A DNA stretch of 64,000 bases from Burkholderia contaminans (lineage in GTDB: Bacteria; Pseudomonadota; Gammaproteobacteria; Burkholderiales; Burkholderiaceae), in assembly GCF_029633825.1 (NCBI RefSeq), contig NZ_CP090641.1, positions 1,798,001 through 1,862,000 on the forward strand, written 5' to 3'. The position numbers and the translations under genes are program-made. The notes beneath the pieces are model-generated. The model saw nothing but the letters and a program-made list of their open reading frames with translations. It made no database searches and had not been told where the DNA came from. Below, one piece after another: positions 54,373-62,820 of this stretch (within the stretch, counting starts at the first letter, position 1; each line of letters starts with the position of its first letter).

Positions 54373-54696
54373 TTACGGCTTCACCACCGCAACCGCCGGC
54401 GCGCCCGACTCCGTGCCGGCCGCACCGTTCGACCCGTAGGCTGCTTCGGCGCTCTTGTGCTCGGCCAGCCGCTTGGCAGCCAGGCGCTCCTGTGCGGCGA
54501 CGATGTCGCCCGGATAGTTGTCGCCATCACCGGCGATCGGCTCGTAGCCGACCGATTCGAGGTCGAACAATTCCTGGCGCACCTGCGCACGCGTGAGCGT
54601 CGAATGCGACGACTGCGCGTACGACACGGCCGGTGCGGCGAGGAGGGCGGTGGCGGTAGCGGCGACGGTGGCGATGGTGACGATGATGGATTTCAC
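54373..54696 (-). CDS. DUF4148 domain secreted protein
   Basis: The 107-residue protein starts with GTG 54696 (TGAGGAAACC just upstream; the longer frame to 54915 is unlikely). It has a signal peptide, VTIATVAATATALLAAPAVS, cleaved near SYAQ. The LTRAQVRQELFDLESVGYEP motif is the DUF4148 core, widespread in Burkholderia periplasmic proteins. Function unknown. Confidence 0.88.
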   Translation of the reverse strand: MKSIIVTIATVAATATALLAAPAVSYAQSSHSTLTRAQVRQELFDLESVGYEPIAGDGDNYPGDIVAAQERLAAKRLAEHKSAEAAYGSNGAAGTESGAPAVAVVKP

Positions 54697-54970
54697 GGTT
54701 TCCTCAGACAGTTTCGTTGCGGTTCGGCGCGATGGCGGCTGGCTGAACCAACGAGACAAGTTTAGGAACCCGGATCGGCCGGATAAATGCCGATTCCCGT
54801 CCAAGTGTGTTCCTGAATCCGTGACAGTGGGAGAAGTGGGGCGCTCGAGGGACCGGCTTTCACTTGCGTTGGTCGCGCGGAATGCCGATGGATGAGGCGC
54901 GTGCAGCCGCTCCATCCAGGCGGCGATGCACGCGATGTCCGGCGGGCAGCCGCGGGCCCGCCCGGCAACG

Positions 54971-56086
54971 CTAGTCGTCGAAACGCGGGAATGCGCGCTG
55001 GCGCTTCATGTCCTTCAGCCATTCCCTGACGTTCGCTGGATCGTCGAACTCGCGCAGCGTCAGGTTCAGGTCGTGGATGCTGCGCTGCGTGCCCGCGATG
55101 TCGCGCGTGAGCATGCGCATGACGGTATCGGGCGCGACCTTGACCGACGGCGCGATTCCGTAAGTCCGCCGGAAACCGGTCTCGACGTCCTGGATCTCCT
55201 GATCCAGCTCGCGAAGCTGATCTTCCAGGATGCCGTTGTAGCGCGCGAGCCGGTCTTCGCCGAGGCCGTTGATCGCGTGCCGGTCGATCTGCTCGATCTC
55301 CAGTTGCAATTCCAGCAGTTGCAGGAGCTTGCCGTTCGCATAAGCGTGGTTGACCCGCTGCATCAGCACGGTCTTGCGTTCCTGCTCCTGGGGATCGGTC
55401 TCGCGATCGGGGTGCAGCGCGCTCGCCAGCTTCCGGTAGACCTCGCGGATCGAGCGGCTCGCTTCGGCCTGCTCGGCTTCGCGCTTCGCCAGCGCGGCCG
55501 ATTGCCGGGGCGCTTTCTTGCGCTTGGCGCGCTGTGCCTCGCGAGCCGCGTGCTCGGCCATGTCGCGCTCGAACTGTTCGTCGAGTTCGGCCTGCATGCG
55601 CGCCATGAGTTCTTCGGGCGACAGCGCGTCGAGATCGTCTTCCGTTGCCTCGCCGGGCGGCGATTCCGGCGTCGATTCCGGCCTCGGCTCGGCTGCTGCG
55701 TGGCTGCCGTGATCGGCGGCGCTGTGCCGTGCGTGGATGGCCTTCAATTGCGCGTCGTCGCTGAAGTCGAGCAAGTCGGCCGCCATGTTGGCGATCATCC
55801 CGGACAGGGTGTGCTGCTCGGCCTTGCTCAATCCTTTCTGCAGATACGCGTCGTCGAGCTGATTGAGCAACCGGATCCGCAGCGCGGTCGACGTCTGTTC
55901 GAGCGGCAACAGCTCGTCGACGAATTTCTTCTGGAAGGCCGGCATCACGGCTTCCCACGCGCCGAGCCGCTCGCGCCGCTTCTCGATCTGCTGGACGAGC
56001 GTATTGAACGCTTTCTGGGCTTTCGACAGGCTGGCTGCCTCGTGGCCGGGCGCGATGGCGACCGCTGTTCCGCGACGTGCGGTCAT
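54971..56086 (-). CDS. J-domain protein with internal J domain
   Basis: The 371-residue protein has an N-terminal helical region (residues 20-120), then an acidic and Ala/Lys/Arg-rich coiled-coil-like stretch (about 150-210). A J domain at about 212-262 contains the HPD motif in LASALHPDRETD. A helical C-terminus follows. There is no DnaJ zinc finger. It should recruit an Hsp70 to a specific client. AAGGAG precedes the ATG. Confidence 0.82.
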   Translation of the reverse strand: MTARRGTAVAIAPGHEAASLSKAQKAFNTLVQQIEKRRERLGAWEAVMPAFQKKFVDELLPLEQTSTALRIRLLNQLDDAYLQKGLSKAEQHTLSGMIANMAADLLDFSDDAQLKAIHARHSAADHGSHAAAEPRPESTPESPPGEATEDDLDALSPEELMARMQAELDEQFERDMAEHAAREAQRAKRKKAPRQSAALAKREAEQAEASRSIREVYRKLASALHPDRETDPQEQERKTVLMQRVNHAYANGKLLQLLELQLEIEQIDRHAINGLGEDRLARYNGILEDQLRELDQEIQDVETGFRRTYGIAPSVKVAPDTVMRMLTRDIAGTQRSIHDLNLTLREFDDPANVREWLKDMKRQRAFPRFDD

Positions 56087-56173
56087 GATGAATCTCCTTC
56101 GGCTGCGGCAGGACGCGCAGCAGCGCGGTATTTTAACCGGCCCGACGTTTCTCCCTTGCCCGACCGGGTGCGG

Positions 56174-58558
56174 CTACTCCTGGAACAACTGCCCCTGCCC
56201 GGAGATCACGCGCTCGAAATCGTCGCGCAGGAACGGCAGGATCGCGTCCGCGACGGGCTGCAACTGGCGGCTCAGGTAGAACGCGTAGTCGATCGGCGAG
56301 CGCATGGTTTCGAGTGGTTCGGGGCCGGCCGTCGTCATCACGTAGCTGATCCAGCCGCCGCGCTGATACTGCAGCGGCCGGCCCTGCGCCTGGTTGAACT
56401 CGTCGGCGATCCGCGCCGCGCGCACGTGCGGCGGCACGTTGCGTTCGTACTCGCGTAGCGGCCGGCGCACGCGCTTGCGGTAGACGAGCTGGTCGTCGAA
56501 TTCGCCGGCCAGCGTGCGTCGCACGGTGTCGCGGATGAAATCCTGGTACGGCTCGCGGCTGAACACGCGCCGGTACAACTCGCGCTGGAACTGCTGCGCG
56601 AGCGGTGTCCAGTCGGTGCGCACCGTTTCGAGCCCCTTGAAGACGAGGTCCTCGCCACCATCGGCCGCTGCCGCGAGGCCCGCATAGCGCTTCTTGCTGC
56701 CTTCTTCCGCGCCGCGCACGGTCGGCATCAGGAAGCGGCGGTAGTGCCGCTCGTATTGCAGCTCCAACGCGCTCTCGAGCCCGAAGGTTTCGCGCAGATG
56801 CGTTTGCCACCAGCGGTTCACGTGCTCGACGAGCGCGCGGCCCTTGGCGCCGGCTTCGTCGTCATCGTGCGCGCGGCCGAGCCACACGAACGTCGAATCG
56901 GTATCGCCGTAGATCACTTCGTAACCCTGCGCTTCGATCAGCTCGCGCGTGCGGTGCATGATCTCGTGGCCGCGCATCGTGATCGACGACGCGAGGCGCG
57001 GGTCGAAGAAGCGGCAGCCCGTCGAGCCGAGCACGCCGTAGAACGAATTCATGATGATCTTCAGCGCCTGCGACAGTGGGGCATTGCGCTGCCGCTTCGC
57101 AACGTCGCGGCCTTCCCATACGCGCCGCACGACATCGGGCAGGCAATGCGCGGTACGCGAGAAACGTGCGCCGAGAAAGCCGGGCACCGATGCGTCGTCG
57201 CCGGGATTCGCGAGCCCTTCGATCAGCCCGACCGGATCGATCAGGAACGTGCGGATGATCGACGGATAGAGGCTCTTGTAGTCGAACACGAGCACGGAGT
57301 CGTAGAGCCCGGGGCGCGAATCCATCACGAAGCCGCCGGGGCTGTTCTGCCCCGTCACGTCGCCGAGATTCGGCGCGACATAGCCGAGCCGGTGCATGCG
57401 CGGCAGGTACAGGTGCGTGAAGGCCGCGACTGACCCGCCGGTGCGATCGGCCGCGAGGCCCGTCACGCTCGCGCGTTCGAGCGCGAAGGACAGCAGGTCG
57501 GCCTTGTCGAAGATGCGCGTGACCAGCTCGCAGTCCTTCAGGTTGTAGCGGGCGAGCGCCGGCTTGTCGTGATCGAAGCGGCGCTGGATCTCGTCCATCC
57601 GCTGGTACGGGTTGTCGATCGACTTGCCTTCGCCGAGCAGCGCCTGCGACACGTATTCGAGGCTGAACGACGGGAAGGTCCACGTCGCGGATTTCAGCAT
57701 GTCGATGCCGTCGAGGATCAGCCGGCCGGCCGCGCCCGCGAAGAAATGATCGGGCTGCTGGCCGTGCGCGCGCCAGTCGAGCACGCTGCCGCCGCGCCCG
57801 AGCTTCAGCGGGATCCCGTATTGCTCCGAATGCGCATGCAGGATGCGCAGGTCGAACTGCACGAGGTTCCAGCCGATCACCGCATCGGGATCGTGTTCGT
57901 CGAACCATTCGTTGAGCCGCGCGAGCATCGCTGGCCGGCTGTCGCAGTAGTCGAGGCGGAAGTCGATGGCATTTGCTTCGTCGCTGTCTGCTCCGTTCGG
58001 CGGACCGAGCATGTAGACCTGCCGTTGCCCGCAGCCTTCGAGCGCGATCGAATACAGCTCGCCGTGCACGCTCGTTTCGATGTCGAGCGACACGCAGCGC
58101 AGCGCCGGGCGATAGCCGGTCGCGGTTTTCAGCTCGGCGCCGGTCAGCGTGCCGTCGCGATCGGGCTGCCCGCGAAACTGCACGCAGGCCGTGATGAAGC
58201 GCTCCATCGCGTAGCGGTCGGGCGGCTGCACGTCGGCTTCATAGACGTCGACGCCGGCGGCCGCCAGGCGCTTCTGCAGCCCGGACAGATGGCGATAGCG
58301 CTTGCAATAGAGGCCGACGACCGGGCGCTGCCGGAAGTCGCGCAGCGCGAGCGGGCGCAACTCGGCTTCGCGCTCGCCTGCCAGCGCGCGTTCGGCAAGC
58401 GCCTGCTGCTCGGCCGGGATGAACGCGACGGCTTCCTGCGGGCGCAGCCGCACGCGGCGCGGACCGTGTTCGGTTGCCAGCCAGAACTCGATCTCGATGC
58501 CGGATGCGGTGTCCCGCCAGTGGCGGGTAAGGATGAAGCCCTGCTCGAACGCCGTCAA
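56174..58558 (-). CDS. polB: DNA polymerase II, family B
   Basis: The 794-residue protein has the 3'-5' exonuclease motifs (SLDIETSVHG, GWNLVQFDLRIL, YNLKDCELV). The family B polymerase motifs are DYKSLYPSII, IIMNSFYGVLG and YGDTDSTF. The length is close to E. coli Pol II. The start appears to be TTG 58558, with no upstream ATG in frame and MTAFEQGFILTRHW as the family's N-terminus. It acts in repair and translesion synthesis. Confidence 0.93.
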   Translation of the reverse strand: MTAFEQGFILTRHWRDTASGIEIEFWLATEHGPRRVRLRPQEAVAFIPAEQQALAERALAGEREAELRPLALRDFRQRPVVGLYCKRYRHLSGLQKRLAAAGVDVYEADVQPPDRYAMERFITACVQFRGQPDRDGTLTGAELKTATGYRPALRCVSLDIETSVHGELYSIALEGCGQRQVYMLGPPNGADSDEANAIDFRLDYCDSRPAMLARLNEWFDEHDPDAVIGWNLVQFDLRILHAHSEQYGIPLKLGRGGSVLDWRAHGQQPDHFFAGAAGRLILDGIDMLKSATWTFPSFSLEYVSQALLGEGKSIDNPYQRMDEIQRRFDHDKPALARYNLKDCELVTRIFDKADLLSFALERASVTGLAADRTGGSVAAFTHLYLPRMHRLGYVAPNLGDVTGQNSPGGFVMDSRPGLYDSVLVFDYKSLYPSIIRTFLIDPVGLIEGLANPGDDASVPGFLGARFSRTAHCLPDVVRRVWEGRDVAKRQRNAPLSQALKIIMNSFYGVLGSTGCRFFDPRLASSITMRGHEIMHRTRELIEAQGYEVIYGDTDSTFVWLGRAHDDDEAGAKGRALVEHVNRWWQTHLRETFGLESALELQYERHYRRFLMPTVRGAEEGSKKRYAGLAAAADGGEDLVFKGLETVRTDWTPLAQQFQRELYRRVFSREPYQDFIRDTVRRTLAGEFDDQLVYRKRVRRPLREYERNVPPHVRAARIADEFNQAQGRPLQYQRGGWISYVMTTAGPEPLETMRSPIDYAFYLSRQLQPVADAILPFLRDDFERVISGQGQLFQE

Positions 58559-58705
58559 AACGCTTGCTCGTCGTGGATGCCCAGGCGGCGGATTTTAGCG
58601 CTTGGGCGGGGAGAGCGGCCGGAATGGGGTGTGAGTTGTTGTGCCCTGTATGGCGTGTAATGATCGCAAGATTCGGGGTCGATTCAACCAATCAGGCGTC
58701 GTTCA

Positions 58706-59203
58706 ATGAAAATCACGATGGATCGTGTCGCACGTGTTGCCTCGCATGCTGTTGTCACGGCTTGTCTGTGTGGAGGCGGGAGTACGCTATTCGCCGCGCC
58801 GAAACTGAAGATACTGCCGGCAGCCACGGAGGCTGGCTGGATACAGGCAGTCAAGCGACACCGGACAAAAGATGGCGCAACCGTTGCCGAAGTACTGGCC
58901 TATGCGGCGAAAATGAGGCCGCGTGTGTTCAAGGTCGAACGAATCGAAGTCGGTTACAACGGTGCGACCGGTATTGCGGATGCGGTGACGATTGGCTACT
59001 GGATCGGATCGAAGCGGGCACAGGACGATGTGTTTGTCGATCTCGGATATTCGATGTCGCCGGATGGTCGCGTCATGCCCGTATCGCCGGACGAGCACAC
59101 TGCAACGGCATTGGAGAGCGGACGGAATGCATTTCTGCGCGCTGTTGACGACGCTTATCGGGATACATGCCGATCCGATCCGGATCATCCGCCGGCTTGC
59201 TGA
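58706..59203 (+). CDS. Secreted hypothetical protein, 165 aa
   Basis: A signal peptide covers about residues 1-30 (VVTACLCGGGSTLFAAP). The mature part has AGWIQAVKRHRTKDGATVAE and VGYNGATGIADAVTIGYWIG, probably a mixed alpha/beta fold, with a Cys pair near the end (DTCRSDPDHPPAC). GC is lower than the polB side. I do not recognise a family. Start ATG 58706 or ATG 58718. Confidence 0.6.
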   Translation: MKITMDRVARVASHAVVTACLCGGGSTLFAAPKLKILPAATEAGWIQAVKRHRTKDGATVAEVLAYAAKMRPRVFKVERIEVGYNGATGIADAVTIGYWIGSKRAQDDVFVDLGYSMSPDGRVMPVSPDEHTATALESGRNAFLRAVDDAYRDTCRSDPDHPPAC

Positions 59204-59330
59204 CCATCGTCACTCGCCGCCGTCTCGACCCGGTTGGGATACCAGATACCCGTCGGGAAACGCGATATGTCGTGCGCGTCGCGTTCATCTCGGGGGTGGG
59301 TTCGGCGAGTGCGTGATGTTCGGCGCGGAA

Positions 59331-59636
59331 TCAGGCAACGGCGAGCCGTTGTGCGACACGCCATTCGGTGCGCGTTGTATTGGAAAGTTTGAGCAGCCAG
59401 CGTCGCGCGGCGACCGTGTGCCGCTTTTGTGTCACGTATGCGTCGACGGAGAGTTCGAAGGCTTCGTCATCGACGCGGACGAGTGTCGCAGCCGCGCCCG
59501 ATCCGTCGGCGAATTCGATCACGGCCGGATGTAGCTTCGCAGTGCGAGGCGCGTCACGGTCGAGCGTCACGATGCTCCCGGGGTAGAGGTGCGAGCGGGT
59601 TGTACGAAGCAGCAAATCGGTTGGCGGCCGCGCCAT
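59331..59636 (-). CDS. Hypothetical protein, 101 aa
   Basis: The frame from ATG 59636 reads MARPPTDLLLRTTRSHLYPG and continues with TLDRDAPRTAKLHPAVIEFADGSG, a small beta-rich soluble protein. A longer start at 59660 or 59786 is possible; none has a convincing ribosome site. No family recognised. Confidence 0.45.
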   Translation of the reverse strand: MARPPTDLLLRTTRSHLYPGSIVTLDRDAPRTAKLHPAVIEFADGSGAAATLVRVDDEAFELSVDAYVTQKRHTVAARRWLLKLSNTTRTEWRVAQRLAVA

Positions 59637-60048
59637 GTGGCCATGGAGATCATTTCGCATAGCTGACGGTAGGACGCTGGGATTGGAAGAATGCTGCGGG
59701 AGCACGAGCAGGAAAATATTACGACATCCGGCGATATGTGCACGCATGTTGCGTGCCGACGAAGGTGTATTCCTTGGTTCCACCACTGTCGAAGCCGTCG
59801 ATGCACCGGCGTGGCAGAGCCGAAACCGCGATTGATAGCCATGCGAGACGCATGCGCTACGACAATATTATTTCAATCAGCTTTCATTGGAGGTCAAAGT
59901 AATTCCATTTGGCCCTTTACACAGCAATCTTGCAGTTAAGTTTTGTCAAGCTAATGCCACATTTGTCTGGCCGCAAGTTAGAATCCGCCCGGAGAGCCCA
60001 TGTCATATTAATGACAATAAGTAAGAAAAATGTAATAAAGGGAAGGGA
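59637..60048. other. AT-rich leader of the type VI module
   Basis: No gene is supported. Composition becomes AT-rich at about 59850-60045, as is common before T6SS vgrG clusters, and the dyad at 60001-60016 lies here. Confidence 0.5.
60001..60016 (+). promoter_or_regulatory. Dyad TGTCAT-ATTA-ATGACA upstream of vgrG
   Basis: The 6-bp arms are perfect and are separated by 4 bp, 32 bp before the vgrG start. It is a candidate operator or promoter element. Confidence 0.4.
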
Positions 60049-62781
60049 ATGGATGCGCAAGATATCGTGAGGGCGCTTCAGGGCGGATTGCTTCAACAAG
60101 ACCGTCTGCTGAAACTTGATACCCCGCTTGGTTCCAATGTGCTGCTGCCACAACGCGTGGCGGGTTGGTCTCGCATCGGACGGCACTATGACTTCACGCT
60201 CGACGTGCTGTCGACGCGCAGCGATCTCAAACTGAAGAAGTTGATTGGGCAACCTATTACCCTGTGGATCCAACAGGCGAACAGGTCCTACCTTCCTCGG
60301 CACGGCTATGTCTATTCGATACGCAGACTGGGGGCGGAAGGCGGCCTGACCAGCTATCAGATCGGGTTCGCATCATGGATGAATTTTCTCAAGTTTCGTC
60401 GAGATCAACGAATCTGGCAGGATAAGCCGGTCGACGAAATTCTCAGCGATGTGTTTAATGCACATCCTCAGGCGAAAGGCCAGTTCAAGTTCGCACTATC
60501 AAAGCCACTACCGCAGCGATCGTATTGCACACAGTACGAGGATGACTGGAACTTCGTTCACCGACTCATGGAGGCCGAAGGGCTGTTCGGCATCTGGTCA
60601 CAGGCTGCCGACGGAAAGTCGCACATGCTGACGGTCACCGATCACGTGGACACATGTGAGCGGCTCACTCTACCGGCGGTTCAGTTCTCGCGCGACGGCG
60701 CAAATAGCGAAGCGGACGCGTTGATTCATTGGTCGGGAATGCGAAGCTTGCATAGTGCCGCACTGACGACCCGTACCTTTGACTACAAGAATCCATCGTC
60801 CCTCGGAAATCCAAAAGGCACGAATGTGCCGACGGTGTTGCCCGAATTGCCCGAACAGTTGGAGATGTACGAGTACACCGGTCCTTATACCTATCTGAAG
60901 CAGGATCGGGGTGATCACCTCACGAAAGTGCGCATGGAGGAGTGGGAGTCGAGTGCCAAGCGGTTTTACGGTACGGGTGGCCTCCGCGCGGCTGATGCGG
61001 GCAGATGGTTCGAACTTGTTGGACATCCGGAGCATGATCGAGACTCTACCGAGCGGCGTGAATTTGTGATTGTCGAAACGGTGTGGTTGATCGAGAACAA
61101 CCTCCCGGGATCGAGCCATCACGCGAAATTTCCTCATGGCCTGCAGAGTCGGCTGGCCGAGGCAATGGAGAGCCGGGGCGGTGGAAACGCATCGATCGTT
61201 GCGCACGACGATGGCGCAAAAGGTTTCTTTCTTGTCGAGATCGAGACGCAAAGAAAGTCCGTTCCGTATCGCAGCCCGTTCGAACACCACAAGCCGGTCA
61301 TGCAGATGCAGACGGCGACGGTGGTCGGTCCGCAAGGTCAGGAGATTTATACGGACGAACTGGGCCGAGTGAAGGTGCAGTTTCACTGGGACCGGATCGG
61401 ACAACGTGACGAGCGCAGCTCCTGCTGGGTGCGAGTTGCGCAGCCTTGGTCCAGCGCACAATTCGGCGGCATCCAGCTACCGAGAATCGGCGACGAGGTC
61501 GTCGTACCATTTTTCGACGGTGATCCTGACAGGCCGGTGATCACGGCTCGTGTGGGGAACGGATCGAATCGGCCGCAGTGGAACCTTCCTGATCAACACG
61601 CACTATCGGGTTTCGTCAGCAAGGAGATCGGCGGTGCGCAAAATAACGTCTGGCTGAAGGACGATACTGCCGGACAAGTTCAAACCCAGATTCGGAGCGA
61701 TCATCTCGAGTCCGGCTTGCATCTGGGTTACCTGACACGTGTGAGCGAACCGGCCGGGCGTAGTGACAAGCGTGGTGAAGGCGCGGAATTGCGGACGGAC
61801 GGTCATGCGGCGGTGCGCGGTGCGCGTGGCTTGTTGTTATCGACTCATCCGCGCGCAGGTGCGACCGGCGACGCATTTAACGTCGATGAGGTGAACCTTC
61901 AACTGGCGAATGCCCAGGACACGGCGGCAAGTCTCGCGCAGTCGGCTGAGTCAGCAGGAGCACAAGACGGTGAGCAGAAGGCAGTCGTGACGACCCTGAA
62001 GGCGCAGGCCAAGGATGTCCAGGGTGGCGGCACGTTGAAGCAATTCGATAAGCCGCATCTCGTGCTGGGTAGCCCTGCAGGCGTTGTTACAAGTACACCC
62101 GAGAGCATCCATATCAGTAGCGGTAAAACCACGGCTCTTACGACTGGTACGCACGTCTCGGTGAGTACGGGCGGGGGCCTCTTCGCCAGTGCGCGAAAGG
62201 CGATACGCTTGTTCGTCTCCGAAGCAGGCATGCGACTGATTGCGGCGGCCGGTGACATCGATGTGAAGACGCTGAAGGACAGCATCAACTTGCTTGCGAA
62301 GCTGAACGTGACGGTGACCGCCAGTAAGATCACCATCAGTGCGCAGCAGGAGGTCGAGATCAACGGCGGCGGTAGTTATACCCGGTGGACGTCCGGACAG
62401 ATCAAACACGGGACTTCCGGTGGTTTCGAAGTCCATTCTGCAAACAGAGCGTTTGTCGGACCGGATAGTGTGAGTACACCGAATGTTCCTGCGCTACCGC
62501 CTGAAAAGGAACAACTTCACTTCGCATTAGGCGCGTTACCGGGTGAAGGACCTCAATACGTCAGCGAGCCGTACGAGTTGTACAAGGGCGGCGCAAAGAT
62601 TGATGAAGGCGTCACGGATGAATTTGGTCGGGTGGTCGTGAAGGACCACCAGCCCGGTACACCCGCCTATCAGGTCAAGCTTGCGAATGGCGGGCAGTTT
62701 GATCTGCGAGTGAAGGAGGCGTTGCAGGGCGACCCCGATCATGCGGACCAGCGAAGCAATCGCGGCGAACGCCTGGCGTGA
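60049..62781 (+). CDS. vgrG: Type VI secretion tip protein VgrG with C-terminal extension
   Basis: The 910-residue protein has a gp27-like region at about 1-400. The gp5 OB region near 430-510 is marked by YTDELGRVKVQFHWDR and FFDGDPDRPVITARVGN. A DUF2345-type region lies near 640-800. The last 100 residues form a transthyretin-like extension (EPYELYKGGAKIDEGVTDEF). VgrG trimers cap the Hcp tube and carry effectors into target cells. GGAAGGG precedes ATG 60049. The downstream PLD gene starts 39 bp later, so this is a VgrG-effector pair. Confidence 0.93.
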   Translation: MDAQDIVRALQGGLLQQDRLLKLDTPLGSNVLLPQRVAGWSRIGRHYDFTLDVLSTRSDLKLKKLIGQPITLWIQQANRSYLPRHGYVYSIRRLGAEGGLTSYQIGFASWMNFLKFRRDQRIWQDKPVDEILSDVFNAHPQAKGQFKFALSKPLPQRSYCTQYEDDWNFVHRLMEAEGLFGIWSQAADGKSHMLTVTDHVDTCERLTLPAVQFSRDGANSEADALIHWSGMRSLHSAALTTRTFDYKNPSSLGNPKGTNVPTVLPELPEQLEMYEYTGPYTYLKQDRGDHLTKVRMEEWESSAKRFYGTGGLRAADAGRWFELVGHPEHDRDSTERREFVIVETVWLIENNLPGSSHHAKFPHGLQSRLAEAMESRGGGNASIVAHDDGAKGFFLVEIETQRKSVPYRSPFEHHKPVMQMQTATVVGPQGQEIYTDELGRVKVQFHWDRIGQRDERSSCWVRVAQPWSSAQFGGIQLPRIGDEVVVPFFDGDPDRPVITARVGNGSNRPQWNLPDQHALSGFVSKEIGGAQNNVWLKDDTAGQVQTQIRSDHLESGLHLGYLTRVSEPAGRSDKRGEGAELRTDGHAAVRGARGLLLSTHPRAGATGDAFNVDEVNLQLANAQDTAASLAQSAESAGAQDGEQKAVVTTLKAQAKDVQGGGTLKQFDKPHLVLGSPAGVVTSTPESIHISSGKTTALTTGTHVSVSTGGGLFASARKAIRLFVSEAGMRLIAAAGDIDVKTLKDSINLLAKLNVTVTASKITISAQQEVEINGGGSYTRWTSGQIKHGTSGGFEVHSANRAFVGPDSVSTPNVPALPPEKEQLHFALGALPGEGPQYVSEPYELYKGGAKIDEGVTDEFGRVVVKDHQPGTPAYQVKLANGGQFDLRVKEALQGDPDHADQRSNRGERLA

Positions 62782-62820
62782 TCTCGATATCGACGCACAT
62801 CAAACAATAAGGAAAAGAAC

